Made by a program: the position numbers and the translations under genes. A model generated the notes under the pieces. That model worked only from the letters and a program-made list of their open reading frames with translations. It made no database searches and was not told the origin of the DNA. Shown piece by piece: positions 35,401 to 42,803 of a DNA stretch of 64,000 bases (positions within the stretch are counted from its first letter, which is position 1; every line of letters starts with the position of its first letter). Origin of the DNA: an uncultured Pseudomonadales bacterium. GTDB lineage: Bacteria; Pseudomonadota; Gammaproteobacteria; Pseudomonadales; Azotimanducaceae. The DNA is taken from NCBI GenBank assembly GCA_958296295.1, contig OY282460.1, positions 3,224,001 through 3,288,000 on the forward strand. Direction: 5' to 3'.

Positions 35401-35481
35401 AGACGTCCCGCAGGCCAACGCGCAAGCGAGCAGCGTGGCCGCACCGGCCAAGCCGGTTCGCGGCGAACCGTGTTTGCCCAT
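32476..35481 (-). CDS. TonB-dependent outer-membrane receptor (about 1000 residues)
   Basis: ATG 35481 has GGGGAG 4-9 bases upstream. After a signal peptide (LAGAATLLACALACGTSA), an acidic stretch (DAEEESEEAIEE) leads into the TonB box VVVTGTHIKG. The plug shows NTLVLLNGRRMVNAAG and RVEILKDGASAIYGADAVAGVVN, a pattern common in the CirA/iron-or-peptide receptor group with the VTG[ST]HI box. The barrel ends YGRNFYLDLRMSRD. It is the last gene of a probable leftward operon after a crotonase and the carboxypeptidase-lyase fusion (40 bp gap), so uptake of a peptide or amino-acid derivative is a reasonable guess. Its stop overlaps the convergent acyl-CoA ligase stop. Confidence 0.9.
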   Translation of the reverse strand: MGKHGSPRTGLAGAATLLACALACGTSAEQAGADAEEESEEAIEEVVVTGTHIKGANISGVLPVAVFDSEQIELFGVGSGDELLEMMPEQGQNFFNEAENISGGVNSARGDVGAFNLRNLGTGNTLVLLNGRRMVNAAGFQTEEVGGSFVPVNTVNSNVVPTFGIDRVEILKDGASAIYGADAVAGVVNNVLESDFEGLKVQVRYGAYDHIERSPLSLNAAWGRTVNEGRTNVSVFGRFLSRERVNAQEDGRWANADLRSRATRWPWEGALAFRNSSAHSLYGQFDVVASARSTGLRNTLTDGSGEFEVYPVGDSRCQWALNDKVCGAIDGQGVIRYNLNEFRDLSAELTRYTVLAHINHQLDTMEAFTEVMYYRAETNMFRHPSYAFSSVKLRVGAANYYNPFGPCGSPNRLPAAVIPNVPCSGLQLEIDTYRYAELPRVVDVEGSVYRLLQGLRGSLGDWDWEGAVLFSKADRSDVTRNRVSNTLMVEALADPTPAAYNPFSGGVDSNLERALVNVYRDNETTLFLTDFKMSHDAIFNLPAGPAGLVAGFEYRSESFKDNRDPRLDGTIAFTDFQGDTFPFVSDVMNSSPTPDNEGDRGVTSLFVELQAPVFDSVDVQMAARYENFSDVGNTVVGKLAVGWRPMDMLLLRASWSQAFRVPNLVTVNETIVARQNTRTDFACLYAANNGGDPDQDTVDCRNSIQRTAQGSDALAAEASDNYSVGVVLEPTDRLTLTLDYWSIEKIDTVGLFGEENHTVLDLLLRLQHGTDNCAGFVGNPAVERADEVDDDVAAIYRAAGICPAGDIERVNDKYANLDTRVVEGYDVGLRYRLETEAGRFSLRYSASFLRKLSQDPGGDAATLVAAQRAGTLPGVTVSGFADLVERNGNQRQKHNFALSWRRDAFGASLSAVKIGKVYQSSLTLEENTPEERRYWLEPMTTWNTTFDYRFRFQGADMRMRLGIRNLTDERAPLADRYFGYMSDVHYDYGRNFYLDLRMSRD

Positions 35482-35521
35482 GTTCTCCCCTAGTCTTGCC
35501 GACTCGAATGGACACTCCATC

Positions 35522-38188
35522 CTACGGGGAATCCCAATCACTGTCCATGCGCAGAGCGTTCAAAGCGCCGCGCAATGCGACCCGCGCATCCGTCAACGCG
35601 CCTTGGGCGTCCTTGAGCCAGCGTTGTTGCTCGCCCAAGCTCGCTTCGTGGGCCGCCAGCGAGCGGCGCATCTCGGCGGGTTGCGGGCCACCGAAGCCGC
35701 GCCGATTGGCGATGAGCTCCGCCGGCGTGAACGCGGCGCGCACGACGTCCGGCGCCAAGGGCAACCGCTGGCCGGTGACGGCGTGGTAAATGCCGCGCAG
35801 GTCGCGGTCGCTCAGATCGGCGGCCGCAACGCCTTGGGAGCGGCAATGGTCGGTGAGCGCGGAAGCGTAGGCGTGGGCGGTGCGGAAAGGCACGCCGGCC
35901 TCTCTCAACAACGTGTCCGCCACCTCGGTCATCGTGGAGTAGCCGCGCCCCAGCTCCTCGGCGGCGCGCTCGGCGTCCACCGCCAGAGAGCGAACCAGGG
36001 CCGCTTGCCGCCGATACATGTCCCGCGCTTGCCCGGCGAGTTCCAAGAGCGGCTCGATCTGCCGGTAGTCGTGCATGCCCGTGTTGGCGTTGTGCGCCAG
36101 CAAGACGACACCTTGCGCTTTGGCGACCACCCCGCTGGCGGCGCTTCGCAAGCGGTCCAAGGGGCGTGGATTCCGCTTCTGTGGCATGATGGTACTGTGG
36201 CTGGTGGTGGCCGCGTCGATGACAATCCACGGACGCGGGTTGTGGTATTGCGTGTGGATGTTCTGCGCGAACTGCCCCACCGTCACCGCGGAAGCGGCGA
36301 GCGTTCCCGCGAGTTCCAGTTTGAAGTCCGCGGAGGCCACCAGGTTGGCGTCGTAGCTGTTCTCCACCGGCGCGGCGAAGCCAAGCAGGCCGGCCAGCCG
36401 CTGGCGGTCCAAAGCAAAGCCGGAGGTGCCGAGCGCCGCCGCGCCGAGCGGGCTGCGGTTGAGACGAGCATAGCCGTCCATGAGCCGTTCGGCGTCGCGG
36501 CCCAAGGCCGCGCTGAACGCCAGCAGGTAGTGCCCGAAAGTGGTGGGTTGGGCTTGCACGCCGTGCGTGTAGGCCGGGATCGGCGTGTTCGCCTCTTGGG
36601 CCGCGAGCTTGAGCAGCGCGGCCCGCGAACGCAACAACGCGCCGAGCAGCGCCAGAGACTCTTGCCGGGCCATCATCCGTCTCGCGGTGCCGTGCAGATC
36701 TTGCCGCGAACGTCCGAGATGCACATTGGCGGCTTCCACGCCGGCCAGTTCGACGAGGCGCCTCTCGAAGGGCAGGTAGTTGGCGGCGCGAGCGGCGCCC
36801 GGCCGGGATTGCTCTTCGACGGCCCAAACGGCAGCCGAGGCGATTCGCGCCGCCGGTTCCGAATCCAGCAACCCGGCCTCGGCCAGCATGATCAAGGACG
36901 CGGCGTTCGCCTCCGCCATGTGGCAGAAGAAATCCTCGCAGGGCGGTGGCGGGCCCGCGTCCACCGCGGCGAACACGTCCACCAGCGCGTCCGCGAAGGC
37001 CGTCGCCGAGCTGGCGATCAAGGCGCGGTCCTCCTCGTCCGCCACCTCGAACGTGATCGACGGGATGCCGAAACGCCGGTAGAAGTAGTTCTTGGTCGTG
37101 CCGACTTCTCTGAGGCGCCGCGGATCGTTCTCGAACTCGTAGAGCGCCCTATCCGGAGGCCCCGCGCGCCTCGCCGCGGCGAGCCATCGCTCCGCGAACC
37201 GCGCTGGGCGGGTGGGGGCGGCGGCGTCTTGGGTGAAGAAGACGTTGCGCCGCGTGGAATGGAAATCCAGCATCGCCCGCGGGCGTTTGCGGGCCGCCTC
37301 GAAACGCGCCACCAGATCGCGCACGGCGCGCGTTTCCGGCTGGCTGAAATCGCCCCAGTCGCGGTTCAGATCCACACCCGCCAAGTTGTGCCGCCAATGC
37401 CCGGCCCGCACGCCGTCGGGGTTGAGATTCGGCACCACCACCAACGCGTGGGTCTCGAAAAAGCCGCACCGGGGCCGCGCCTCGTCCGCCACCTCGCCAG
37501 CGCAGGCGGCGCGGGTCTCGAGCAATCGCTCCACGAAACGCGTCATCGCCAGCGCCCCGGTGACCTCGGGCGGATGTTGCCGACCGAGCAGCAAGATGTA
37601 GTTGGCCGCGCCGGGGTTCACGACCAGCGCGTGAATCGGCGCGTCACCAGCCGACTCGCCGATGACCTTCCACTGCGCGCCGCCAGCGGCGATGCCGACG
37701 CGCTCCCGCCAAGCGGCGTAAAAGCCTTCCGTTAGCAACTCCCCGGCGGAAACGTAGACGCCGTCGGCGCCGGGGCGCAGCCGCAGCACGGCGCCGGGGG
37801 TCGTCTGCCGCACGGCGTCGTCTCGCAAACGTTGCCAGCTGGTGCCGTCCTTGCTGATCTTCGGCGCGTAGCGGTGTTCGTGTTGGCTGTAATTCAGCCG
37901 CACCGTCAGCCGGGCATCCGCCGCTGCGGCATGGCGTCGCGCATGGAAGCTGTACCAAGGGCTGGGGTTGATCCTGCCGTTGTTCTCCGCGTGGATGGAC
38001 AGGCGCACCGCGTTGGCGTTCAACACCTCGCAGCCGTTCATGCGTGCTCCAGGGTAGTCGGCCCGCAGCACGAACGTACCCGTGTCGCAGACTGTGCCGG
38101 ATGGCGGCGTGCGGGATTCCGCCGCGCCGAGCGATGCCGAAAAGACGGCCATGAGCACGAGCGCCGTGCGTCGACACCGTTTTTCCAT
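35522..38188 (-). CDS. Exported fusion: M14 zinc carboxypeptidase + argininosuccinate-lyase-like domain
   Basis: 888 residues from ATG 38188 (GGAG 8 bases upstream). A Sec signal peptide (ALVLMAVFSASLGAAES) is followed by a beta-rich N-domain as in cytosolic-type carboxypeptidases. The M14 catalytic domain follows: zinc ligands H205-PP-E208 and H310 (MLDFHSTRRNVFF), substrate arginine region DLNRDW, and general base E381 (ITFEVADEED). Residues about 420-880 are a full-length argininosuccinate/adenylosuccinate-lyase superfamily domain: GRSRQD (492-497), THGVQAQPTTFG (541-552) and STIMPQKRNP (665-674), where the usual SS is ST. A periplasmic lyase of this kind is unexpected. The substrate might be an N-succinyl or similar peptide adduct; that is speculation. 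Confidence 0.85.
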   Translation of the reverse strand: MEKRCRRTALVLMAVFSASLGAAESRTPPSGTVCDTGTFVLRADYPGARMNGCEVLNANAVRLSIHAENNGRINPSPWYSFHARRHAAAADARLTVRLNYSQHEHRYAPKISKDGTSWQRLRDDAVRQTTPGAVLRLRPGADGVYVSAGELLTEGFYAAWRERVGIAAGGAQWKVIGESAGDAPIHALVVNPGAANYILLLGRQHPPEVTGALAMTRFVERLLETRAACAGEVADEARPRCGFFETHALVVVPNLNPDGVRAGHWRHNLAGVDLNRDWGDFSQPETRAVRDLVARFEAARKRPRAMLDFHSTRRNVFFTQDAAAPTRPARFAERWLAAARRAGPPDRALYEFENDPRRLREVGTTKNYFYRRFGIPSITFEVADEEDRALIASSATAFADALVDVFAAVDAGPPPPCEDFFCHMAEANAASLIMLAEAGLLDSEPAARIASAAVWAVEEQSRPGAARAANYLPFERRLVELAGVEAANVHLGRSRQDLHGTARRMMARQESLALLGALLRSRAALLKLAAQEANTPIPAYTHGVQAQPTTFGHYLLAFSAALGRDAERLMDGYARLNRSPLGAAALGTSGFALDRQRLAGLLGFAAPVENSYDANLVASADFKLELAGTLAASAVTVGQFAQNIHTQYHNPRPWIVIDAATTSHSTIMPQKRNPRPLDRLRSAASGVVAKAQGVVLLAHNANTGMHDYRQIEPLLELAGQARDMYRRQAALVRSLAVDAERAAEELGRGYSTMTEVADTLLREAGVPFRTAHAYASALTDHCRSQGVAAADLSDRDLRGIYHAVTGQRLPLAPDVVRAAFTPAELIANRRGFGGPQPAEMRRSLAAHEASLGEQQRWLKDAQGALTDARVALRGALNALRMDSDWDSP

Positions 38189-38240
38189 GATTCCAACTCC
38201 GCGGGCAGGAGGCCGCATGGTCTCACACGCTGCCTGCCGG

Positions 38241-39218
38241 TTAGGCGATGGCGTCCACCAAGCCCCAGGCCAAGGCCGTTTCGGTGTCCACCCGCGCACC
38301 CGTCAACGCCATGAAGGCCAGCCGATGCCGCCCGATGCGCGGCAAAATGCTCACCGTGCCGCCAGCGCCGGGTATCAGGCCCATGCCCACTTCCGGCAGT
38401 TGGAAGAAGGCGTCCCTTCGGGCCGCCACGCGCCCGGCAAACGCGGGCAACTCGATTCCGGCGCCTATGCACGCGCCGTGCAAACGCGCCTCCACGCGCC
38501 CGCCCAAACGGTGAATCAACGCGCCGGCGCTGCGCGTGACGCGGGCCGCGTGCGCAAGCGCCGCGTCCGTGGCCTCGCCGAACTCGTCCAAGTCGCCGCC
38601 GGCGCTGAAACACGTTCCGGCGCCAGCGAGCACGACCCGCGAAATCGAAACGTCGTCCAAGGCCAACGCCAAGTGTTCGCACAGCGCGTCGCGCATCTCG
38701 GCGCCATACGCGTTGCGCTTGCGCGGCCGGTTCAACGTGATGCCCAGTTGCCCGCCGGCGCGCTCGACCAGCGTCGCCGGGCCGGTCGGCGGCGGCCTCG
38801 GCTTGCCCGGGTTCGAGCGCGAGCGCCATTGCGCCAGCCAAGCGCGAAACTCGCCGCCGTGCTGCAAGCTGGAATACGCCAAGGATTCGGCGAAGAGCCC
38901 GTCTTCCACGTTGTTGCGCTCGTTGTGCCGCAAGAGCCGCACCAACACGGCCGCGGCGAACGGATTGCGCTTCACGGCTTCGACCACTCGCGCCGCTTCC
39001 GCCTCCGAGGAGACGCGCACGTCCACGACGTCCGGTACTTCCCGGCCCTCCACAACCGCGATCACCGGGCAGTTCGCGGCCTGCCGCGTCGGCGCGGGTT
39101 CGCCGCGCGCATCCACCTGCACGCAGCAAACGCCCGCCGCCGGCGAGAGCTCCTCGCCCGCCGTCGGCGAACGCAACCGCATCGCCAGTTCCGCTAGAGT
39201 CAGACGCCGAACCTCCAT
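38241..39218 (-). CDS. Crotonase-family protein with a long N-terminal extension
   Basis: 325 residues from ATG 39218. The C-terminal 180 residues are crotonase-like: ITLNRPRKRNAYGAEMRDAL, oxyanion segment GAGTCFSAGGDLDEFG, and GACIGAGIELPAFAGRVAARRDAFFQLPEVGMGLIPGAGGTVS with a glutamate in the usual active-site place. The first 145 residues are a weaker region (CPVIAVVEGREVPDVVDV, NPFAAAVLVRLLRHNERNN) that looks like a degenerate second crotonase N-half. The product is probably a CoA-ester hydratase or isomerase. It heads a leftward operon with the carboxypeptidase-lyase fusion (52 bp gap) and a TonB receptor, and it diverges from an acyl-CoA ligase gene. Confidence 0.82.
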   Translation of the reverse strand: MEVRRLTLAELAMRLRSPTAGEELSPAAGVCCVQVDARGEPAPTRQAANCPVIAVVEGREVPDVVDVRVSSEAEAARVVEAVKRNPFAAAVLVRLLRHNERNNVEDGLFAESLAYSSLQHGGEFRAWLAQWRSRSNPGKPRPPPTGPATLVERAGGQLGITLNRPRKRNAYGAEMRDALCEHLALALDDVSISRVVLAGAGTCFSAGGDLDEFGEATDAALAHAARVTRSAGALIHRLGGRVEARLHGACIGAGIELPAFAGRVAARRDAFFQLPEVGMGLIPGAGGTVSILPRIGRHRLAFMALTGARVDTETALAWGLVDAIA

Positions 39219-39315
39219 GCCGCGAATATACGCCTTGCGTCCGCGGCAGGGGGTCCTGGCGCGCCGGGGGCAGACGACTCATCCGCGACCTCCACTAATC
39301 TCGACCACGGGCGCG

Positions 39316-39343
39316 TTGCGGCTCATGGGCGGCACGGTTTAAT
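39316..39343 (+). promoter_or_regulatory. Promoter-like pair ahead of the acyl-CoA ligase
   Basis: TTGCGG and TTTAAT are separated by 16 bp, about 30 bp upstream of ATG 39374 in the divergent intergenic region. It is the only A/T-rich hexamer there. Confidence 0.4.
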
Positions 39344-39373
39344 GTTCCGCGCTCACAGGCAGCGGGAGGGCGT

Positions 39374-41023
39374 ATGGAATCCGCGCCAGCGCACTGGTAT
39401 CCGAAACGGCGGTTCGGCGACTTGCCGCACGCCATGGCCCGGCGTTTTCCTCGGCGCGAAGCGCTGGTTTTCGAAGGCGCCCGCTACACCTTCATGGAGC
39501 TCGACCACGAAGTGGATCGGGCGGCCCGCGCGCTCATGGCGCTTGGCGTGGCCCGCGGCGACCATGTCGCGCTGTGGCTGAACAACCGCGCCGAGTGGAT
39601 GTTTCTCATGTTCGCGCTCGCCAAGATCGGCGCGGTGCAGGTGCCGGTGAACACGCGCCTGCGCGCCCGCGATGTGGCCTACGTGCTACGGCAATCCGAC
39701 AGCGTGATGCTGATCACGCACGACGTCTCCGGGCCCGTGGACTACTTGGCCATGGTGCGCGAGGTCGTCCGGCTGCCAACAAACGGCGACGCGGTGGCGG
39801 ACGCGCGGTTCCCGCGGCTGCGGCGCGTGGTGATCGTCGGCCGGGACGACCACGACGGCACGATCGCGTGGCATCGCGCTTTGGCGCAAGCGGCGGCAGT
39901 GCCCGGGGCCGCGCTTCGGCAACGGGCGGCGGCGGTGGATGCGGACGATCCGGTGTTGATCATGTACACCTCCGGCACGACCGGCTTCCCGAAGGGCGTG
40001 ATGCACAACCACATCCTCATCCGCAACGTCCAAGAGCGGGCGTTTCGCATGGCCATCACCGAGAACGACACGATCCTGAACTACCTGCCGTTGTTCCACG
40101 CCTTCGGCTACTCCGAGGCGGCGTTGATGTCGCTGGTCACGGGCGCCCGCCAAGTGCTCACGGCGACGTTCGATCCCGACGAAGCGCTCGATCTCGCGCA
40201 GCGCGAGCGGGCGACCATCGCGCACGGTTTCGAGGCGCACCTGCAAGGCCTGTGCGACGCGCAGGAAGCCAAGCCGCGCGATTTGGGCAGCCTGCGCACC
40301 GGCATCTTCGCGGCCGGGATGCGCAGCGCCACGCCGGTGGCCTACCGCGGCGAGCGCCTGCTCAAGCCTTTGCGGGCGCTGTCCGCCTTCGGGATGACGG
40401 AAGTGTGGGTCGGCGCGGCCGTCTCGGCCCTCGACGACGACGCGACGCACCGGCTGGAGCGTTCCGGCTATCCGGCACCCGGTTACGAGTTCCGCATCGT
40501 CGATCCCGAAACCGGCGCCGAACAGCCGGACGGCGTGGCCGGCGAACTGCTGGTGCGCGGCTACGCCTTGATGCTCGGCTACTACCGAAAGCCCGAAGAA
40601 ACGGCCGCGGCCTACGCCGCCGACGGCTTCTTCCGCACCGGCGACATGGTCGAAAGGCACGCGGACGGGCACATCCGATTCCTTGGGCGGTTCAAGGACA
40701 TGCTCAAGGTCGGGGGCGAGAACGTCGATCCGATGGAGGTGGAAGGTCTGCTGCTTGAGCATCCCGCGGTGCGGCAAGTGGCCGTGGTCGGGTTGCCGGA
40801 CGGGCGCCTTGCCGAAGTGCCGGTGGCCTTCGTCGAACTCAAGCCGGGCGTTGCCGCGACAGCGGACGAGATCTTGCGCTACTGCCGCGGCAAGGTGGCC
40901 AGCTTCAAGATTCCACGCCACGCGCTCTTCAAGGCGGAGCTGCCAATGACGGCGTCCGGCAAGATCCGCAAGGTGGAACTGCGCGAGGAGGCGAAGTCGC
41001 GCCTGCTGAGCGCGGTCGGGTGA
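39374..41023 (+). CDS. AMP-forming fatty acyl-CoA ligase
   Basis: 549 residues from ATG 39374 with GGGAGG five bases ahead. The ANL motifs are all present: LIMYTSGTTGFPKGVMHNH (ATP loop, near residue 195), SAFGMTEVW, FRTGDMVERHADGHIRFLGR, FKDMLKVGGENVDPMEVE and the catalytic lysine in TASGKIRKVELR near residue 530. It activates a medium or long acid to its CoA thioester in the cytoplasm; it could supply the divergent crotonase. It reads away from the crotonase operon and is followed 22 bp later by a membrane-protein gene with no obvious connection. Confidence 0.9.
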   Translation: MESAPAHWYPKRRFGDLPHAMARRFPRREALVFEGARYTFMELDHEVDRAARALMALGVARGDHVALWLNNRAEWMFLMFALAKIGAVQVPVNTRLRARDVAYVLRQSDSVMLITHDVSGPVDYLAMVREVVRLPTNGDAVADARFPRLRRVVIVGRDDHDGTIAWHRALAQAAAVPGAALRQRAAAVDADDPVLIMYTSGTTGFPKGVMHNHILIRNVQERAFRMAITENDTILNYLPLFHAFGYSEAALMSLVTGARQVLTATFDPDEALDLAQRERATIAHGFEAHLQGLCDAQEAKPRDLGSLRTGIFAAGMRSATPVAYRGERLLKPLRALSAFGMTEVWVGAAVSALDDDATHRLERSGYPAPGYEFRIVDPETGAEQPDGVAGELLVRGYALMLGYYRKPEETAAAYAADGFFRTGDMVERHADGHIRFLGRFKDMLKVGGENVDPMEVEGLLLEHPAVRQVAVVGLPDGRLAEVPVAFVELKPGVAATADEILRYCRGKVASFKIPRHALFKAELPMTASGKIRKVELREEAKSRLLSAVG

Positions 41024-41045
41024 TCGGCCGAAGGCGCCGGTTTTC

Positions 41046-42803
41046 GTGAGGCGGTCGCCCAAGACTTCCCGGCCGCTTCGCGCCTTGGGTCTGGGAGCGG
41101 AGCGGCATGCCAAGGCCGTGTCGCTGTCCTTGTCGGCACTGCTTGGTCTTGGCCTCGCGCTCACCGTCTACCCGCTGTCGTTCCTGCTCGGCGACGCGGC
41201 GCGCTTCCACTCCCACGCCATCGCGCCGAACGACGCCATCGAGTACACGCTCGCGTGGCGGGCCCTGGCGGACTACGGAGCGCCTTGGCCGTCGGTGCGA
41301 AGCGACATCTTCAACCATCCGGAAGGCGCATCGACAACGCTGATGGATGGTCTGCCGCTCGCGGCGACGCTGGCGCGGCCGTTCAAGGGCCTGCTGCCGG
41401 ATGGATTCCACTACTTCGGAGTGTGGACGGCGCTCGCCATCGTGCTCCAAGGCGTTGCGGGAGTGGCGCTGCTGCGCGCCGCCGGCGTCCGTTCCATCGC
41501 GCCGGCCCTTTGCGCCGCCACGTTCGCGCTGACCATGCCGATCTTCGTCGGGCGGCTGAACCAGTCGCATGTGGCGCTCTCCACGCAAGGGCTCTTGATC
41601 CTCGCCATCGCCTTGTGCGTGTTGGCCACGCGGGAACGAATCGCGCTTGGCCGAGTTTTCGGGGCCGCGGCGCCACTCGCCTTGGCGTCGGTGGCCGTAC
41701 ATCCGCTGCTGGGGCTGCAAGTGCTGCTGTTCGCGCTGTTGGCGCTGATGCTCGCCGCGGCGCGGTGGCCGGCCCGCCTTGGCGCCGCGGGGGCGTTGTG
41801 TGCGGCGTTCGTGGCGTTGTGCGCTTGGCTAGGCGTCTTCGATGTCGAGAGCCTCGGCAACCAAGTGGCGCTCGGCGCGTTTGGCTTTTCGCCGCTGGCG
41901 ATGCTTGTTGGCGAACCCGACGCCGTGCGCGAGTTTTACAACTCGCAAGGCGTTGAACAAGAAACGTGGCTCGGCTGGGGTTGCGCGCTGGCGCTGGCCG
42001 GCGCGGCGATCGTCCGCCCGCGGGGACGGCTCGAGAACACGGCGCTGGCGTGGATGATTCTCGCGCTTGCCCTCGCCGCCGTGTCGCCGTGGTGGCGGCA
42101 CGGGACGAACTACTACGATTGGTCGTTCCTGCTGCCCGACTTCATGCGCGATCTGTACGCCGTTCACCGCGCCACCGCGCGTCTCGCTTGGCCTGCGGTG
42201 ATCGTGCTCACGATCCTGCCGCTTGCGCATGTCGCGCGCACCTGGCCGCGTCGCCGCGCCATGCTCCTGCTTGGCGTCGCGCTGCCGTTGCAGCTTTGGG
42301 CCGCCTACCCGTACTGGCGAGCGGAGCACGCGCAGGCGCGGTTGTCCTACACGCCGCCCGGGCACCCGCCGGCGCTGATGGCGGGCGCGACCCGACTGCT
42401 CGTCTCCCCGCAAATCCGGCCTTGGGGGCTCGATCGCTCGCATCTGCGGTTGGCCATGCACTTGGCCTTGGAGTCCGGCGTGCCGCTGGCGAGCGGCGTG
42501 TTCGCCCGCCCGCCACGAACGGATCAGGCGGAGCGGCAGCGCGCGTGGCGGACGCCGGCGCCCGGAGTTCGCTACTTGGCCGTCGCGCCCCGGACCGGCC
42601 CGCTGCCCAAACGCCTGCCTCTGGTGCCGGTGGCGCTCGAGTGCGTGCGCTGGGAAACGCTGGCCGTGTGCAAGGCCCGCGGCGACGGTGCCAACGCCTT
42701 TGGCGGCGCCGCACCGGGCATTGGCTCCCAGACCGGGGACGCGCCGAACACGGGCGAACAAACAGAGCGGCTGACGCGTTCGGATGCGAAAGCCTCCCCT
42801 TGA
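41046..42803 (+). CDS. Polytopic membrane protein, GT-C glycosyltransferase-like
   Basis: 585 residues from GTG 41046; the start has little ribosome-site support. About eleven hydrophobic segments begin with SLSLSALLGLGLALTVYPLSFLL. The first periplasmic loop holds acidic residues (APNDAIEYTLAWRAL, SDIFNHPEG) in the place where GT-C enzymes carry their catalytic Asp. A periplasmic C-terminal part of about 180 residues follows the last helices. This suggests transfer of a lipid-linked sugar to an envelope acceptor, but I cannot assign donor or acceptor. The gene overlaps the next one by 20 bp, so the two are coupled and probably act together. Confidence 0.7.
   Translation: MRRSPKTSRPLRALGLGAERHAKAVSLSLSALLGLGLALTVYPLSFLLGDAARFHSHAIAPNDAIEYTLAWRALADYGAPWPSVRSDIFNHPEGASTTLMDGLPLAATLARPFKGLLPDGFHYFGVWTALAIVLQGVAGVALLRAAGVRSIAPALCAATFALTMPIFVGRLNQSHVALSTQGLLILAIALCVLATRERIALGRVFGAAAPLALASVAVHPLLGLQVLLFALLALMLAAARWPARLGAAGALCAAFVALCAWLGVFDVESLGNQVALGAFGFSPLAMLVGEPDAVREFYNSQGVEQETWLGWGCALALAGAAIVRPRGRLENTALAWMILALALAAVSPWWRHGTNYYDWSFLLPDFMRDLYAVHRATARLAWPAVIVLTILPLAHVARTWPRRRAMLLLGVALPLQLWAAYPYWRAEHAQARLSYTPPGHPPALMAGATRLLVSPQIRPWGLDRSHLRLAMHLALESGVPLASGVFARPPRTDQAERQRAWRTPAPGVRYLAVAPRTGPLPKRLPLVPVALECVRWETLAVCKARGDGANAFGGAAPGIGSQTGDAPNTGEQTERLTRSDAKASP

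Noticed and set aside
31873..35493. A 1206-codon plus-strand frame over the TonB receptor
   Set aside because: Composition is rich in Arg, Val and His as expected for an antisense shadow. The minus-strand receptor has plug, box and signal peptide.
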